From CAYJGJ01 sp964367585 (GTDB lineage Bacteria > Bacillota > Clostridia > Peptostreptococcales > Anaerovoracaceae): a DNA stretch of 55,729 nucleotides. How positions within the stretch are numbered: the first letter of the stretch is position 1; every line of letters begins with the position of its first letter. A program made the position numbers and the translations under genes. Shown in pieces: positions 43,986 to 52,962 of the stretch. A model generated the notes under the pieces. It saw only the letters and a list, made by a program, of their open reading frames with translations. It made no database searches and was not told the DNA's origin. The stretch is from the NCBI GenBank assembly GCA_964367585.1, contig CAYIYH010000010.1, forward strand, positions 1-55,729, written 5' to 3'.

Positions 43986-45290
43986 ATGAGAGAGAATTTA
44001 CTTAATAAGGTAAAAAATAGGGAACTTGTGATAGGAGTAGTCGGACTTGGATATGTTGGTCTTCCTTTGGCTGTTGAAAAAGCAAAAGCCGGATTTAAAA
44101 CCATAGGATTTGATGTTCAAGACGAAAAAGTGGAAATGGTCAACAATGGAAAAAATTATATCGGTGATGTCGTGCAAGACGACTTGCGAGAGGTAGTTTC
44201 AAGTGGACTACTTGTTGCTACTACAGATTTTTCTTTTGTTAGAGATGTTGACTTTATCGCTATATGTGTTCCTACTCCATTAGATGAATTCAAGCAACCA
44301 GATATTACATATGTAAAGAAGAGCACCGAGGAGATAGCGAATTATTTATCTAAAGATACCATGGTAGTGCTTGAAAGTACTACATATCCGGGTACAACAG
44401 AGGAATTATTACTACCAATATTGGAAACATCAGGATTGAAGTGCGGAGTTGATTTTTACTTGGGATATTCTCCTGAGCGAGTCGATCCGGGTAATTTAAT
44501 ATATAAAACAAAGAACACACCCAAGGTTGTGGGTGGAGTTGGAAAAGACGCAACAGATGTAATCGCTGAGGTATACAAAGCTGTACTAAGTAGTGATGTC
44601 CATAAAGTATCTTCTCCCAAAATAGCGGAAATGGAGAAAATTTTAGAAAACACGTATCGAAATATTAATATCGGACTTGCAAACGAGATGGCCCTTATCT
44701 GTAATAGAATGGGTATCAATGTATGGGAAGTAATCGATGCTGCAAAATCTAAACCTTATGGATTCCAAGCATTTTATCCAGGCCCAGGCCTCGGTGGACA
44801 TTGTATTCCATTGGATCCTTTTTATCTTTCATGGAAGGCAAGAGAATATAATTATCATATGAGATTGATAGAAGTATCAGGAGAAATAAACGATTACATG
44901 CCCGAATATGTAGTTGAAAGATGTTCAAAAATATTAAATAAAGCCAAGAAACCACTCAATGGTGCGAAAGTGTTAATATGTGGCGTAGCATACAAACAAG
45001 ATATAGATGACTATAGAGAAAGTCCTGCCTTGACAGTTATGGATAATTTTGAAAAAGAAATGGCTGATGTATCTTATTACGATCCGTATATTCCTTCTTT
45101 TACTGAAAATGGTGTAACAAAGTCGAGCATTGGAAGTTTAGAAATGATTAATGAGTATGATATAGTGGTAATTACAACAGCACACACCACAGTTGATTAT
45201 AATTATATTGCCAATTCAGGCGTTCCAGTATTTGATACAAAAAATGCGACGCAAAATGTATTGAATAGGGATAACATAGAAGTCCTTTAG
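43986..45290 (+). CDS. wbpA: UDP-N-acetylglucosamine 6-dehydrogenase (WbpA-like)
   Basis: The 434-residue NAD-dependent enzyme has VIGVVGLGYVGLPLA near residues 14-28, CVPTPLD near 93, and YSPERVDPG near 160. The catalytic Cys is in PGPGLGGHCIPLDPFY near 260. The C-terminal domain opens VLICGVAYKQDIDDYRESPA. This is the WbpA form that oxidises UDP-HexNAc to the uronic acid. Together with WbpD it suggests a 2,3-diamino-uronic acid, but the 3-oxidase WbpB is not in the window. ATG 43986 is used; a TTG at 43974 sits directly on the AGAGG site. Confidence 0.92.
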   Translation: MRENLLNKVKNRELVIGVVGLGYVGLPLAVEKAKAGFKTIGFDVQDEKVEMVNNGKNYIGDVVQDDLREVVSSGLLVATTDFSFVRDVDFIAICVPTPLDEFKQPDITYVKKSTEEIANYLSKDTMVVLESTTYPGTTEELLLPILETSGLKCGVDFYLGYSPERVDPGNLIYKTKNTPKVVGGVGKDATDVIAEVYKAVLSSDVHKVSSPKIAEMEKILENTYRNINIGLANEMALICNRMGINVWEVIDAAKSKPYGFQAFYPGPGLGGHCIPLDPFYLSWKAREYNYHMRLIEVSGEINDYMPEYVVERCSKILNKAKKPLNGAKVLICGVAYKQDIDDYRESPALTVMDNFEKEMADVSYYDPYIPSFTENGVTKSSIGSLEMINEYDIVVITTAHTTVDYNYIANSGVPVFDTKNATQNVLNRDNIEVL

Positions 45291-45304
45291 TTTTGGTAAT
45301 AATA

Positions 45305-46726
45305 ATGAATATGATAATACAGAAGCTACAAAATAATATAATAAATATGAAAACAAGTGACTATTTTAAGTCACTTGTTTTTTCGTTCACTTTTGTATTA
45401 GGTAGATTTATATTATATACTCTATATCCAGTAACTCGATTTGAACAAAGTGGAGATGAGATTGCCAATAGAATACATGATGTGTTTTTGGTGTTTTATT
45501 TGTCAATTTTTGCATTTTTGATTTTACAATTGCTTATTATCATGATTCAACGTAGGCAAAGGTGTTTGTCTATGTTTGTATCGGTGTTTATTACAATTCC
45601 CATTGCGATATACGTAGTTATTATATATGGAACGGAATTTTTAAATGATATGTTAAGCATGTTGATTTATTTGAATTTGTTTTATCTCGCGGGATACGCT
45701 ATGTATAAATTTGATTTGATTGATACTTTAACAAAACGTATTGAAACCCTTGCAGTATTTATGTTTCCCGCGTTTTTGCATTATTCTTATTTAATGATTA
45801 CTAGAAGTAATCCATATCAAGACAACACATTTTTGGGGATCCATACATACCAGCACGTCGCTATAACTGTGTTGCCATTAATTTTAGCATTGACAGTAAA
45901 TTTTATTAGATTTCCAGAATATAATCTTTTTGGATTTATTAATGTTAGATTTAAAAATATAATAAGATTAATTCTAATTGCATTGATGTGGGGGGCTGTA
46001 ATAATTCCAGGTGGAACGAGAAGTATTATATTGGGATATTCTGCCTTTATTATACTAATATTATTGTATGCATTTTTTGTAAAGTCTAATATAAAAAGAA
46101 CGGCAGTGGTAGCTATAGTTATTTCCGGAATTATGGTTTTTCAGATCATGATTCCCTTAAATCAATCATCAATGGGAAGATTGACATTCTTTTTTGATGA
46201 ACTGGCAGAAGGAAATCTTACTACTACATACAATGCATTTGTGCTAACTGAAGACATAATTAATAACACAATTGAAGCAGAAAAAATAGAAAGCGAGACA
46301 AATAATACAAGTCAAGAACAAGATGATGGTCCAATTACAGAGGATAGATTAGGGGATAGGGGGAATCTATTTACCTTGGCATTAGCAGAAGGAATGAATG
46401 AACCACTCAGTGGTTTAGGTCCTAAAGGATTCGAGTATAAATATGGGAGATATCCCCATAATATTATTATGGAGTTAATATCTGATTTTGGAATCGTTTG
46501 GGGGGTACTAATAACAGTCGTATTAGCATATTTCTTAGTAAGAAATATTATTATCTCTAAAAAAAATCAAAACTTAGGTTATACAATTTTATTCGTAATG
46601 GGATATTTTGTATTGATGATGTCTAGTCAGTCACTCTACTCTGTTTCTTACCCGTTGTTTTTTGGCTTGGGGATTGGACTACAGTTCATCATAAAAGGAA
46701 AACAAGTATACAAAGATAATGAATAA
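45305..46726 (+). CDS. Wzy-like polymerase, paralogue of the 30845 gene
   Basis: The 473-residue membrane protein has about 12 transmembrane segments. It has a hydrophilic, acidic outer loop (about residues 290-355) and the post-loop GFEYKYGRYPHN motif shared with the protein at 30845. Both also have IIPGGTRSIILG and a YPVTRF/YPVTQF segment near the N-terminus. It is the second copy of the polymerase in the locus. The start is uncertain: TTG 45293, ATG 45305 and ATG 45311 are in frame, and no strong ribosome binding site is seen. It overlaps the next gene by 8 nt. Confidence 0.82.
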   Translation: MNMIIQKLQNNIINMKTSDYFKSLVFSFTFVLGRFILYTLYPVTRFEQSGDEIANRIHDVFLVFYLSIFAFLILQLLIIMIQRRQRCLSMFVSVFITIPIAIYVVIIYGTEFLNDMLSMLIYLNLFYLAGYAMYKFDLIDTLTKRIETLAVFMFPAFLHYSYLMITRSNPYQDNTFLGIHTYQHVAITVLPLILALTVNFIRFPEYNLFGFINVRFKNIIRLILIALMWGAVIIPGGTRSIILGYSAFIILILLYAFFVKSNIKRTAVVAIVISGIMVFQIMIPLNQSSMGRLTFFFDELAEGNLTTTYNAFVLTEDIINNTIEAEKIESETNNTSQEQDDGPITEDRLGDRGNLFTLALAEGMNEPLSGLGPKGFEYKYGRYPHNIIMELISDFGIVWGVLITVVLAYFLVRNIIISKKNQNLGYTILFVMGYFVLMMSSQSLYSVSYPLFFGLGIGLQFIIKGKQVYKDNE

Positions 46727-48065
46727 GTATATAAAAAAGTTAAAAGAAAATAAATTCGCCACCAGTGTGATTACGCTTACATCGGGAATAATTGTTGCTC
46801 AAGCAATTAATTTTGTGGGCATGCCTTTTATAGGTAGAATATATAATCCGGATGCTATTGGCGACTATACGCTTATTACTGCGAATGCTTCTGTGATAAT
46901 GGCTGTTGCATGCTTGGGCATGATGACTGCTTTTATGTTACCGAAAGAAGATGAAGAAGCAAGGGGATTATGTCGTCTTGTATCGCTTTCAACAGCTTCA
47001 ATTGCAGCTCTTATAGTTGCCGGATTATTGTTGTTTTCTGATTTATTTAAAATATTTTCCACAGAAGTAGCATCATATGAGTTATCCATGTTCATTCTTT
47101 GGTTGTATATAGTTTCTCATACCATTAATAATATTTGTTATGCATATATTAATAGAAAAAAATTATATAAAGTGATGTTTTGGAACCCTATCATAGGTGC
47201 AAGTGCAAATGTCTTATTGGGAATACTCTTTGGCTTAGCTGGATGGGGATTTATTGGGTACACTATGGCGCATATATTGGGCTATGTATTCAATACTATT
47301 CACCTAATAAGATATGCGAATCCATTTATTAAAGTACATAATGAAAAATATAAATTGTTTTCATTGCTAAAGTCGTATATTCGGTTCCCAAAATATCAAA
47401 TGCCTGCGAATTTAATTGACACATTCTCTCAACAGATTCCGCTCCAAATACTTGGGCTTGTATTCGGAGGAACTACGCTAGGTTTATATTCAATGTGTAT
47501 GAGAATACTGTCTCTTCCCAGTATACTTTTAGCTAGTCCTATCAATAGGGTATATTATAAAGAAGCTAATGACATGTACATTAATGGGAAAGATATCGGA
47601 GAATTTACGTTCAATATATTAAAGAAGAATATAATTATTGCAATTTTACCTGTAGTTATACTTACAATTTTCGGAGAAATTATTTTTGCAGTATTTCTTG
47701 GAGAGCAGTGGCGTGAGGCTGGTCAGTTTGCGTCTATATTGGCTTTAAGAGAACTTATTAACTTTTGTCGTGCATGCTTATCGGGTGGACCTACTATTTT
47801 AGGAAAGAATAAAGTAAATTTACAATTATCATTTTTACGATTAGCTATGAATGTAATTACCTTTATAATTATTATTACAACTGTGCAATCTCCAATTGTA
47901 GCAATTTGGATTATTACCATTACGACTGTAATATATGTTTCTATTTCACTTGGTGTATTCCTATCAATGGCAAAAGTAAGTTTATTTAGATATATGAAAT
48001 TTCTATCAATATATATTTTGCTACCTTTTTTGTGTGCAAATGTTGTAAAAAGTTTATTGTGGTAA
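46719..48065 (+). CDS. Second polysaccharide flippase (Wzx-like)
   Basis: The 448-residue protein has about 12 transmembrane helices. It opens ITLTSGIIVAQAINFVGMPF near residues 18-37 followed by RIYNPDAIGDYTLI, the typical start of the RfbX/Wzx oligosaccharide flippases. It is coupled to the second Wzy gene by an 8-nt overlap. The two thus form a Wzy-Wzx pair distinct from the pair at 30845 and 35817. Confidence 0.87.
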   Translation: MNKYIKKLKENKFATSVITLTSGIIVAQAINFVGMPFIGRIYNPDAIGDYTLITANASVIMAVACLGMMTAFMLPKEDEEARGLCRLVSLSTASIAALIVAGLLLFSDLFKIFSTEVASYELSMFILWLYIVSHTINNICYAYINRKKLYKVMFWNPIIGASANVLLGILFGLAGWGFIGYTMAHILGYVFNTIHLIRYANPFIKVHNEKYKLFSLLKSYIRFPKYQMPANLIDTFSQQIPLQILGLVFGGTTLGLYSMCMRILSLPSILLASPINRVYYKEANDMYINGKDIGEFTFNILKKNIIIAILPVVILTIFGEIIFAVFLGEQWREAGQFASILALRELINFCRACLSGGPTILGKNKVNLQLSFLRLAMNVITFIIIITTVQSPIVAIWIITITTVIYVSISLGVFLSMAKVSLFRYMKFLSIYILLPFLCANVVKSLLW

Positions 48066-48115
48066 TTTGAGTTGCTATTTGTACTAAATTAACTTATGTA
48101 AATGGGTGAGTAATA

Positions 48116-48472
48116 ATGAAAAAAGAAATTAAAATAGAAACATTGAGAACTTATATAGTTTTACATTTATTAATTATGCTGTTATCGCTGAGTTCGCTTT
48201 TTACTAAATTTGCTTCCTCATTTTACCTAATATCCTTTCAGTTTATGTTTTTTTATGGATGTGCTATATTAATTATGATTGTATATGCCATATTTTGGCA
48301 ACAGTTACTTAAAGTTCTACCACTTTCTGTTGCAATAGCAAATAAGGGAGTAGTCGTAATTTGGGCTATGATATGGGGAACTGTATTTTTCAATGAAAAG
48401 ATATCTATGCAAATGATTATTGGTGGTTTAATAATCATTACTGGGGTGTATTTGGTGACAAGCGATGATTAA
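48116..48472 (+). CDS. Small EamA/SMR-type membrane protein (flippase subunit 1)
   Basis: The 118-residue protein has four transmembrane helices and the EamA/SMR ending FFNEKISMQMIIGGLIIITG near residues 91-110. VAIANKGVVVIWAMIWG near 74 corresponds to the conserved third helix. It overlaps a second protein of the same type by 8 nt, like the ArnE/ArnF pair that flips undecaprenyl-phosphate aminoarabinose. It probably forms a heterodimer with its neighbour to flip an Und-P-linked monosaccharide. GGGTGAG precedes the ATG. Confidence 0.8.
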   Translation: MKKEIKIETLRTYIVLHLLIMLLSLSSLFTKFASSFYLISFQFMFFYGCAILIMIVYAIFWQQLLKVLPLSVAIANKGVVVIWAMIWGTVFFNEKISMQMIIGGLIIITGVYLVTSDD

Positions 48473-48800
48473 TTATATTATTTTATTTAATCTTTCTGTG
48501 CTTGTATCTGTTTTGTCACAAGTGTTATTGAAAAGTAGCGCAATATCTAAAAAAGAAAATATAGTTAAGGAATATATTAATCTAAAAGTTATATGTGCAT
48601 ATTCTATGTTTTTTTTGTGTACAATATTTGCTGTTATATGTTATAGATATATACCGTTATCATGGGGCGCAGTTTTTGAGAGTTTAGCATATATTTATAT
48701 ACCCATAATCAGTTATTTTATTTTCAATGAGAAAATATCTTCCAAGAAAATATTAGGGATGGGATTGATTATAGTGGGAATGATAGTTTTCGTAGTTTAG
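48465..48800 (+). CDS. Small EamA/SMR-type membrane protein (flippase subunit 2)
   Basis: The 111-residue protein has four transmembrane helices. They include VLSQVLLKSSA near residues 16-26, a first-helix pattern common in this family, and FIFNEKISSKKILGMGLIIVG near 86. It is the translationally coupled partner of the gene at 48116. The GT-C transferase follows 26 nt later, supporting a role in presenting a lipid-linked sugar outside the membrane. Confidence 0.8.
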   Translation: MINYIILFNLSVLVSVLSQVLLKSSAISKKENIVKEYINLKVICAYSMFFLCTIFAVICYRYIPLSWGAVFESLAYIYIPIISYFIFNEKISSKKILGMGLIIVGMIVFVV

Positions 48801-48826
48801 TAAAAGAGGAGGGAATGTAAGGGGAA

Positions 48827-50614
48827 ATGATAAGTAATAAAAAGTTTGAAAATACATTTTTAATCCTTTTTACACTTGCAATTACAAGTGTTTGTCTTTT
48901 TCGAAACTTTTTCGGTGTGGAGTTAACCGATGAGATTTTTTATGTAAGTGAAAGTTATTTAATGAGTTCGGGAGCTACACCGTTTGGCGATAGTTTTTTT
49001 GTATCAGCTTTTCAAATGTTTTTAGCGCCTTTTGTCAGTTTATATAGTTACTTCGTCGGAAATAATGAGGGAATACTACTTTTTGCTAGGATTATTTCGT
49101 ATGTAACTGTTCTATCTGTAATTTATTTTATATATAGATTGATAAAACCACATGTAGCTAAAACACCTTTAGTATTATCACTTTGTGTAGTCATCCCCTT
49201 CGCCCCATATTCTCTTGTTACACTAAGTTATAATGGGATAGCGGCAATCATGATTTTTCTTAGTAGTGCTTTGTTGGTTAAATCATTGTTTCTTGATGGA
49301 AAAAGTGGAGATAAATATATTATACTTGCGGGTTGTTTTTTTTCTTTTGCTGTTGCTGCATATCCGATTACATTAATAACTGGCTTTTTTGTTGGGATAG
49401 TTTTATTAATAATTAAAAAGAAAAGGGAAGCCCTAATATTTCTTTCGTCTATGGCTCTTTTTGGAATACTGTTAATTCTTATTTTGGTTATACGAACAGG
49501 CGGAATTTTAGAGTTTGTAGAAGGCTTAAATTCTACGATAACATATGCGCAAAAAACTTCTATTATTAAAAAGTCTATCATTGATAGATTCAAGGATGTT
49601 TTTATGTTCGCATTTATTCCAGCTAGATTATTTTTTATATTTTTACTTATCTCTAGCATTTTTATTTTTATTGTTAAGTATATCAATTTTAAGTTATTAA
49701 AGACCAAATTTATTTTTTCTTCTGAATTTGTTAAAGAAGTATTACTATGGGCTTTTATTGCTTCAGCAATATTGCAATTAGTATATTCATTAGGTATAAT
49801 TAACACAATATCAGATCCAGGAATAATGGCGCGTATACCTAATTTTACATTTAGTTTGGGAGCGGTAATTATTTATGCTGTATTTGTAAATAAAAGTAGA
49901 TCTATATGCTCTAAACTATTATTTCCACTTGTTATTACATTTATACATTATCTTGTGGTCATTAATTCATCTGGAGCTACTGGCAGTAAGGATTTCATTC
50001 TTCAGTATAGCGCGGGAATTAGCATTATTATTTTATACTACGCTATTAAGGATTTTAAAGGAGAGGATTATTTAAAAAATGTTATTGAAGGAAGATTTAT
50101 AAAATTGCTGTTTGTATTTTTTGCTTGCTTATTAACAATTGTATATTGTAATTATCGATATGAATATGTTTATAGAGAGGGGAACATAAAAACACTAACT
50201 TATATGGCAGATGAAGGCATTTATAAAGGCATATTTACTTCTTACAGCGTAGCAGAAAATCTTATTGCCTTAGAAAATGAACTCAACGTGATTACTAGCG
50301 AGGAGGAAACTGTTTTGTTTTTAGATTGTGTACCATTCGCCTATTTAATGGTAGAGTCTACCCCTTTCACACCAAGTACGTGGGATTTGATGGCATACTC
50401 ATATGGATATAATGATGCTTCGGTAATGATGGATTATTTTGATATAAAGGATGATATTCCAGATAAAATAATATATATTGACACAGGTAGAGATGAGCTA
50501 TTATCCATTGATTTTGAAAGTTATGAGTTTAATGCTTTTGTGAATGAGAATTACGAGATGTTTTATATAAATGAGGATAGTAGATATCCAATTAAGGCAT
50601 ATAGTAAGAAATGA
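48827..50614 (+). CDS. GT-C fold membrane glycosyltransferase
   Basis: The 595-residue protein has about 11-12 transmembrane helices followed by a soluble C-terminal part (about residues 445-595). After the first helix an acidic pair lies in the external loop GVELTDEIFYVSE (Asp35, Glu36). This is the position of the catalytic or metal-binding Asp/Glu of GT39/GT83-like enzymes that use polyprenyl-phosphate sugars. It should transfer an Und-P-linked sugar, flipped by the two small proteins upstream, to an outer glycan or protein. The ribosome binding site is AAGGGG, close to the ATG, or GAGGAGGG further upstream. No close family name could be given. Confidence 0.75.
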   Translation: MISNKKFENTFLILFTLAITSVCLFRNFFGVELTDEIFYVSESYLMSSGATPFGDSFFVSAFQMFLAPFVSLYSYFVGNNEGILLFARIISYVTVLSVIYFIYRLIKPHVAKTPLVLSLCVVIPFAPYSLVTLSYNGIAAIMIFLSSALLVKSLFLDGKSGDKYIILAGCFFSFAVAAYPITLITGFFVGIVLLIIKKKREALIFLSSMALFGILLILILVIRTGGILEFVEGLNSTITYAQKTSIIKKSIIDRFKDVFMFAFIPARLFFIFLLISSIFIFIVKYINFKLLKTKFIFSSEFVKEVLLWAFIASAILQLVYSLGIINTISDPGIMARIPNFTFSLGAVIIYAVFVNKSRSICSKLLFPLVITFIHYLVVINSSGATGSKDFILQYSAGISIIILYYAIKDFKGEDYLKNVIEGRFIKLLFVFFACLLTIVYCNYRYEYVYREGNIKTLTYMADEGIYKGIFTSYSVAENLIALENELNVITSEEETVLFLDCVPFAYLMVESTPFTPSTWDLMAYSYGYNDASVMMDYFDIKDDIPDKIIYIDTGRDELLSIDFESYEFNAFVNENYEMFYINEDSRYPIKAYSKK

Positions 50615-50676
50615 TGTAATTTATCTCAACCAAATTTATATTAGTGCGAATTCGTACATTTTAGTTTTGTAGCGTA

Positions 50677-50705
50677 TTGAAAATTGTTGTTATTTGTGCT
50701 AGAAT
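50677..50705 (+). promoter_or_regulatory. Promoter of the ArnA/ArnB/ArnC-like operon
   Basis: TTGAAA (50677-50682) and TAGAAT (50700-50705) are separated by 17 nt, with TGC before the -10 box (extended -10). The gene start is 154 nt downstream, leaving a long leader that contains the hairpin at 50716-50741. Confidence 0.68.
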
Positions 50706-50715
50706 TGATAATTGA

Positions 50716-50741
50716 CTACTATGTGTATAAACACATAGTAG
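50716..50741. promoter_or_regulatory. 11-bp perfect stem-loop at the predicted 5' end of the transcript
   Basis: CTACTATGTGT (50716-50726) and ACACATAGTAG (50731-50741) are perfect inverted copies around a 4-nt ATAA loop. No T run follows, so it is not a normal terminator. It starts about 10 nt after the -10 box. It may be a 5' stabilising hairpin, an RNA switch element or an operator. A second weak stem (GCACTT/AAGTGT, 50747-50768) follows. Confidence 0.6.
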
Positions 50742-50858
50742 TATAAGCACTTACAGTACTAAAGTGTTGACAATATGATATTATATTATCATCAAGATGC
50801 GATTAAATAAACTTCATGAAAACAATACTGAGTTTTAAAATTAATAAGAGGAGAAAAT

Positions 50859-51827
50859 ATGGTAAAAGGGAAAAAAATATTGATTACTGGTGGTGCGGGA
50901 TTTATAGGTACAAAGTTAGCAAATAGATTGTATGAAGAAAATGAAATATTTATATATGATAAACTAGAACGAAATTCTATCAAAAACACTCAATTACTTG
51001 ATGATTCTAATATCACATTGGTACAAGGCGACATTATGGATGCTAATCATCTTACAAGTGTTGTCCATGAAATAAAGCCTAACATAGTAATTCATATGGC
51101 CGCTATTGCTGGAGTTGACAATGTGCAAAAGCGTCCAATAGATACAATGGAAACAAATCTAATTGGAACATATCATATTTTGCAAGCACTTAAACCTATA
51201 ATGGATTCAGTTGATCGATTTATTGATTTTTCCACAAGTGAGGTATTTGGAACTTTTGCATATAATGTATCTGAATCTGATCATATGAAGATTTCACCTG
51301 TAGGTGAAGCCCGTTGGACTTATCAGGTTAGCAAACTCGCTGCAGAGCACTTAGTTGACAGTTACCATAAAGTACATGGATTAAAATCAGTCACTATACG
51401 CCCTTTTAATATTTATGGTCCAGGTCAGGTTGGTGCAGGAGCAATTCACGCTTTTGTAAAAAATGCGATCCAGAATAAAACTATCGAAGTCCATGGTGAT
51501 GGTTCTCAAATAAGGGCGTGGACATATGTAGAGGATATGGTAGATGCTATATTGTTGTGCATGGTTAAGCAGGAAGCTATTGGGAATGCATTTAATATTG
51601 GTAATTCTCGTTCTGCTATTTCAATAAGAATGCTTGCAGATTTTGTAAAACAAATAAGCAACTCAAAATCGGAGATAATATTCGTACCTGCTCCATCTGT
51701 AGACGTTGAGCTTCGTATTCCAAACACCGAAAAAGCAAGACAACTTCTTGGTTTTGATGCAAAGGTTGACCTATTTGAAGGAATCGAAAATACGATAGAT
51801 TGGTATCGAAAGGAGTTAGCAAAGTGA
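50859..51827 (+). CDS. NAD-dependent epimerase/dehydratase, ArnA-like extended SDR
   Basis: The 322-residue enzyme has ILITGGAGFIGTKLA near residues 6-20, HMAAIAGVDNV near 82, and TSEVFG near 127. Its active-site segment PVGEARWTYQVSKLAAE near 147-163 has a pattern (RW-Y-x-x-SK) also found in the ArnA decarboxylase domain and its SDR relatives. It could produce a 4-keto sugar for the aminotransferase coupled directly downstream by a GTGA overlap. The precise reaction (dehydration, decarboxylation or epimerisation) cannot be read off the sequence. AGAGGAGA precedes the ATG. Confidence 0.82.
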   Translation: MVKGKKILITGGAGFIGTKLANRLYEENEIFIYDKLERNSIKNTQLLDDSNITLVQGDIMDANHLTSVVHEIKPNIVIHMAAIAGVDNVQKRPIDTMETNLIGTYHILQALKPIMDSVDRFIDFSTSEVFGTFAYNVSESDHMKISPVGEARWTYQVSKLAAEHLVDSYHKVHGLKSVTIRPFNIYGPGQVGAGAIHAFVKNAIQNKTIEVHGDGSQIRAWTYVEDMVDAILLCMVKQEAIGNAFNIGNSRSAISIRMLADFVKQISNSKSEIIFVPAPSVDVELRIPNTEKARQLLGFDAKVDLFEGIENTIDWYRKELAK

Positions 51828-52933
51828 TAAGGCTTGCTTCACCTTCTATACTTGATTCTGATATGGAGAAAGTAATAAATGTGCTACATTCAAAGAACTT
51901 GGTTCAAGGACAATATGTAGCTACATTTGAAGAAGAAATACAAAAATACCTAAATACCAAAAATGCGATTGTCGTAAGTAGTGGTACTGCGGCTTTACAT
52001 CTTGCTTTGCTTGCACTAAATATTGGAGTTGGGGATGAAGTAATTGTGTCTAATTATACATTTCCCGCAACTGCAAATGTTGTCGAATTAGTAGGTGCAA
52101 CTGTCAAATTGGTTGACACTCGTAAAAATTCATGTATGATAGATGAAGAAAAAATAATTGATTATATTACAGAAAAAACGAAGGCAATTATACCTGTGCA
52201 ACAATTTGGTGGATGCGTAAATATGAAACGCATTATGGAGATTGCAAAAGAGCACAATCTATATGTTATAGAAGATGCCGCGTGTGCACTTGGTACTAGA
52301 TATAATAATACGCATGCTGGAACGATTGGAGATATAGGATGCTATAGTCTTCATCCGAGAAAAGCGATTACAACTGGAGAGGGCGGAATTGTTGTAACAA
52401 GCGATGACAATATTGCAAAAAAAGTTAGATTGCTCAGGAACCATGGTATGACAGTCGAAGATAATATGCGATTCTTCGAAGGAATTGGTTTAAATTATCG
52501 TATGACAGAGTTCCAGGCTGTACTTGGGATAGAACAACTTGCCCGCTTCGAAGAAGTAATAACAAAAAGACGAATATTAGTTCAGCACTATAGAGAATTA
52601 TTTTTAAAGGAAAATCTACCTATTCAAATTATTGAGGAAGATGAAACTGTATTAAGTACATTTCAAACTTTGTTTATATATTTACATAAGGGTGTATACG
52701 GGAAGAATTTCTCTGACTACGCAAAAAAAAGAGGGGTCGAGTCAAATTGTGGTTCTTACTGTGTACATGAGTTATCTTACTACGCAAAAAAATACAAATA
52801 TGATTCCAATAACTATTTTAATTCAAAAAAATTGTTTGATCACGGAGTAGCTATACCACTGCACGAGGGTATGACTATCGATGATGTGTACGAGGTTGTG
52901 AGTGTGATTAAAGATTTTTACACACATATATAA
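51824..52933 (+). CDS. DegT/DnrJ/EryC1-family sugar aminotransferase (ArnB-like role)
   Basis: The 369-residue PLP enzyme has VSSGTAALHLALLALNIGVG near residues 48-67 and EDAACALGTRYNNTHAG near 148. The PLP Lys is in YSLHPRKAITTGEGG near 173, and LNYRMTEFQA is near 217. It should aminate the 4-keto sugar made by the upstream SDR. The frame is open from 51800. GTG 51824 is chosen because AAGGAG lies 8 nt before it and it overlaps the previous stop codon. It is a second sugar aminotransferase, distinct from the one at 23064. Confidence 0.88.
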   Translation: MIRLASPSILDSDMEKVINVLHSKNLVQGQYVATFEEEIQKYLNTKNAIVVSSGTAALHLALLALNIGVGDEVIVSNYTFPATANVVELVGATVKLVDTRKNSCMIDEEKIIDYITEKTKAIIPVQQFGGCVNMKRIMEIAKEHNLYVIEDAACALGTRYNNTHAGTIGDIGCYSLHPRKAITTGEGGIVVTSDDNIAKKVRLLRNHGMTVEDNMRFFEGIGLNYRMTEFQAVLGIEQLARFEEVITKRRILVQHYRELFLKENLPIQIIEEDETVLSTFQTLFIYLHKGVYGKNFSDYAKKRGVESNCGSYCVHELSYYAKKYKYDSNNYFNSKKLFDHGVAIPLHEGMTIDDVYEVVSVIKDFYTHI

Positions 52934-52962
52934 AATAAGTATAGAACGGAGACACCATAGAT

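Noticed and set aside
49228..49806. A 192-codon frame antisense to the GT-C gene
   Set aside because: It mirrors transmembrane-coding AT-rich sequence and has no independent support.
50716..50741. Invertible promoter or recombinase site
   Set aside because: The inverted repeats are only 4 nt apart, so no invertible segment exists between them, and no recombinase gene was seen nearby.
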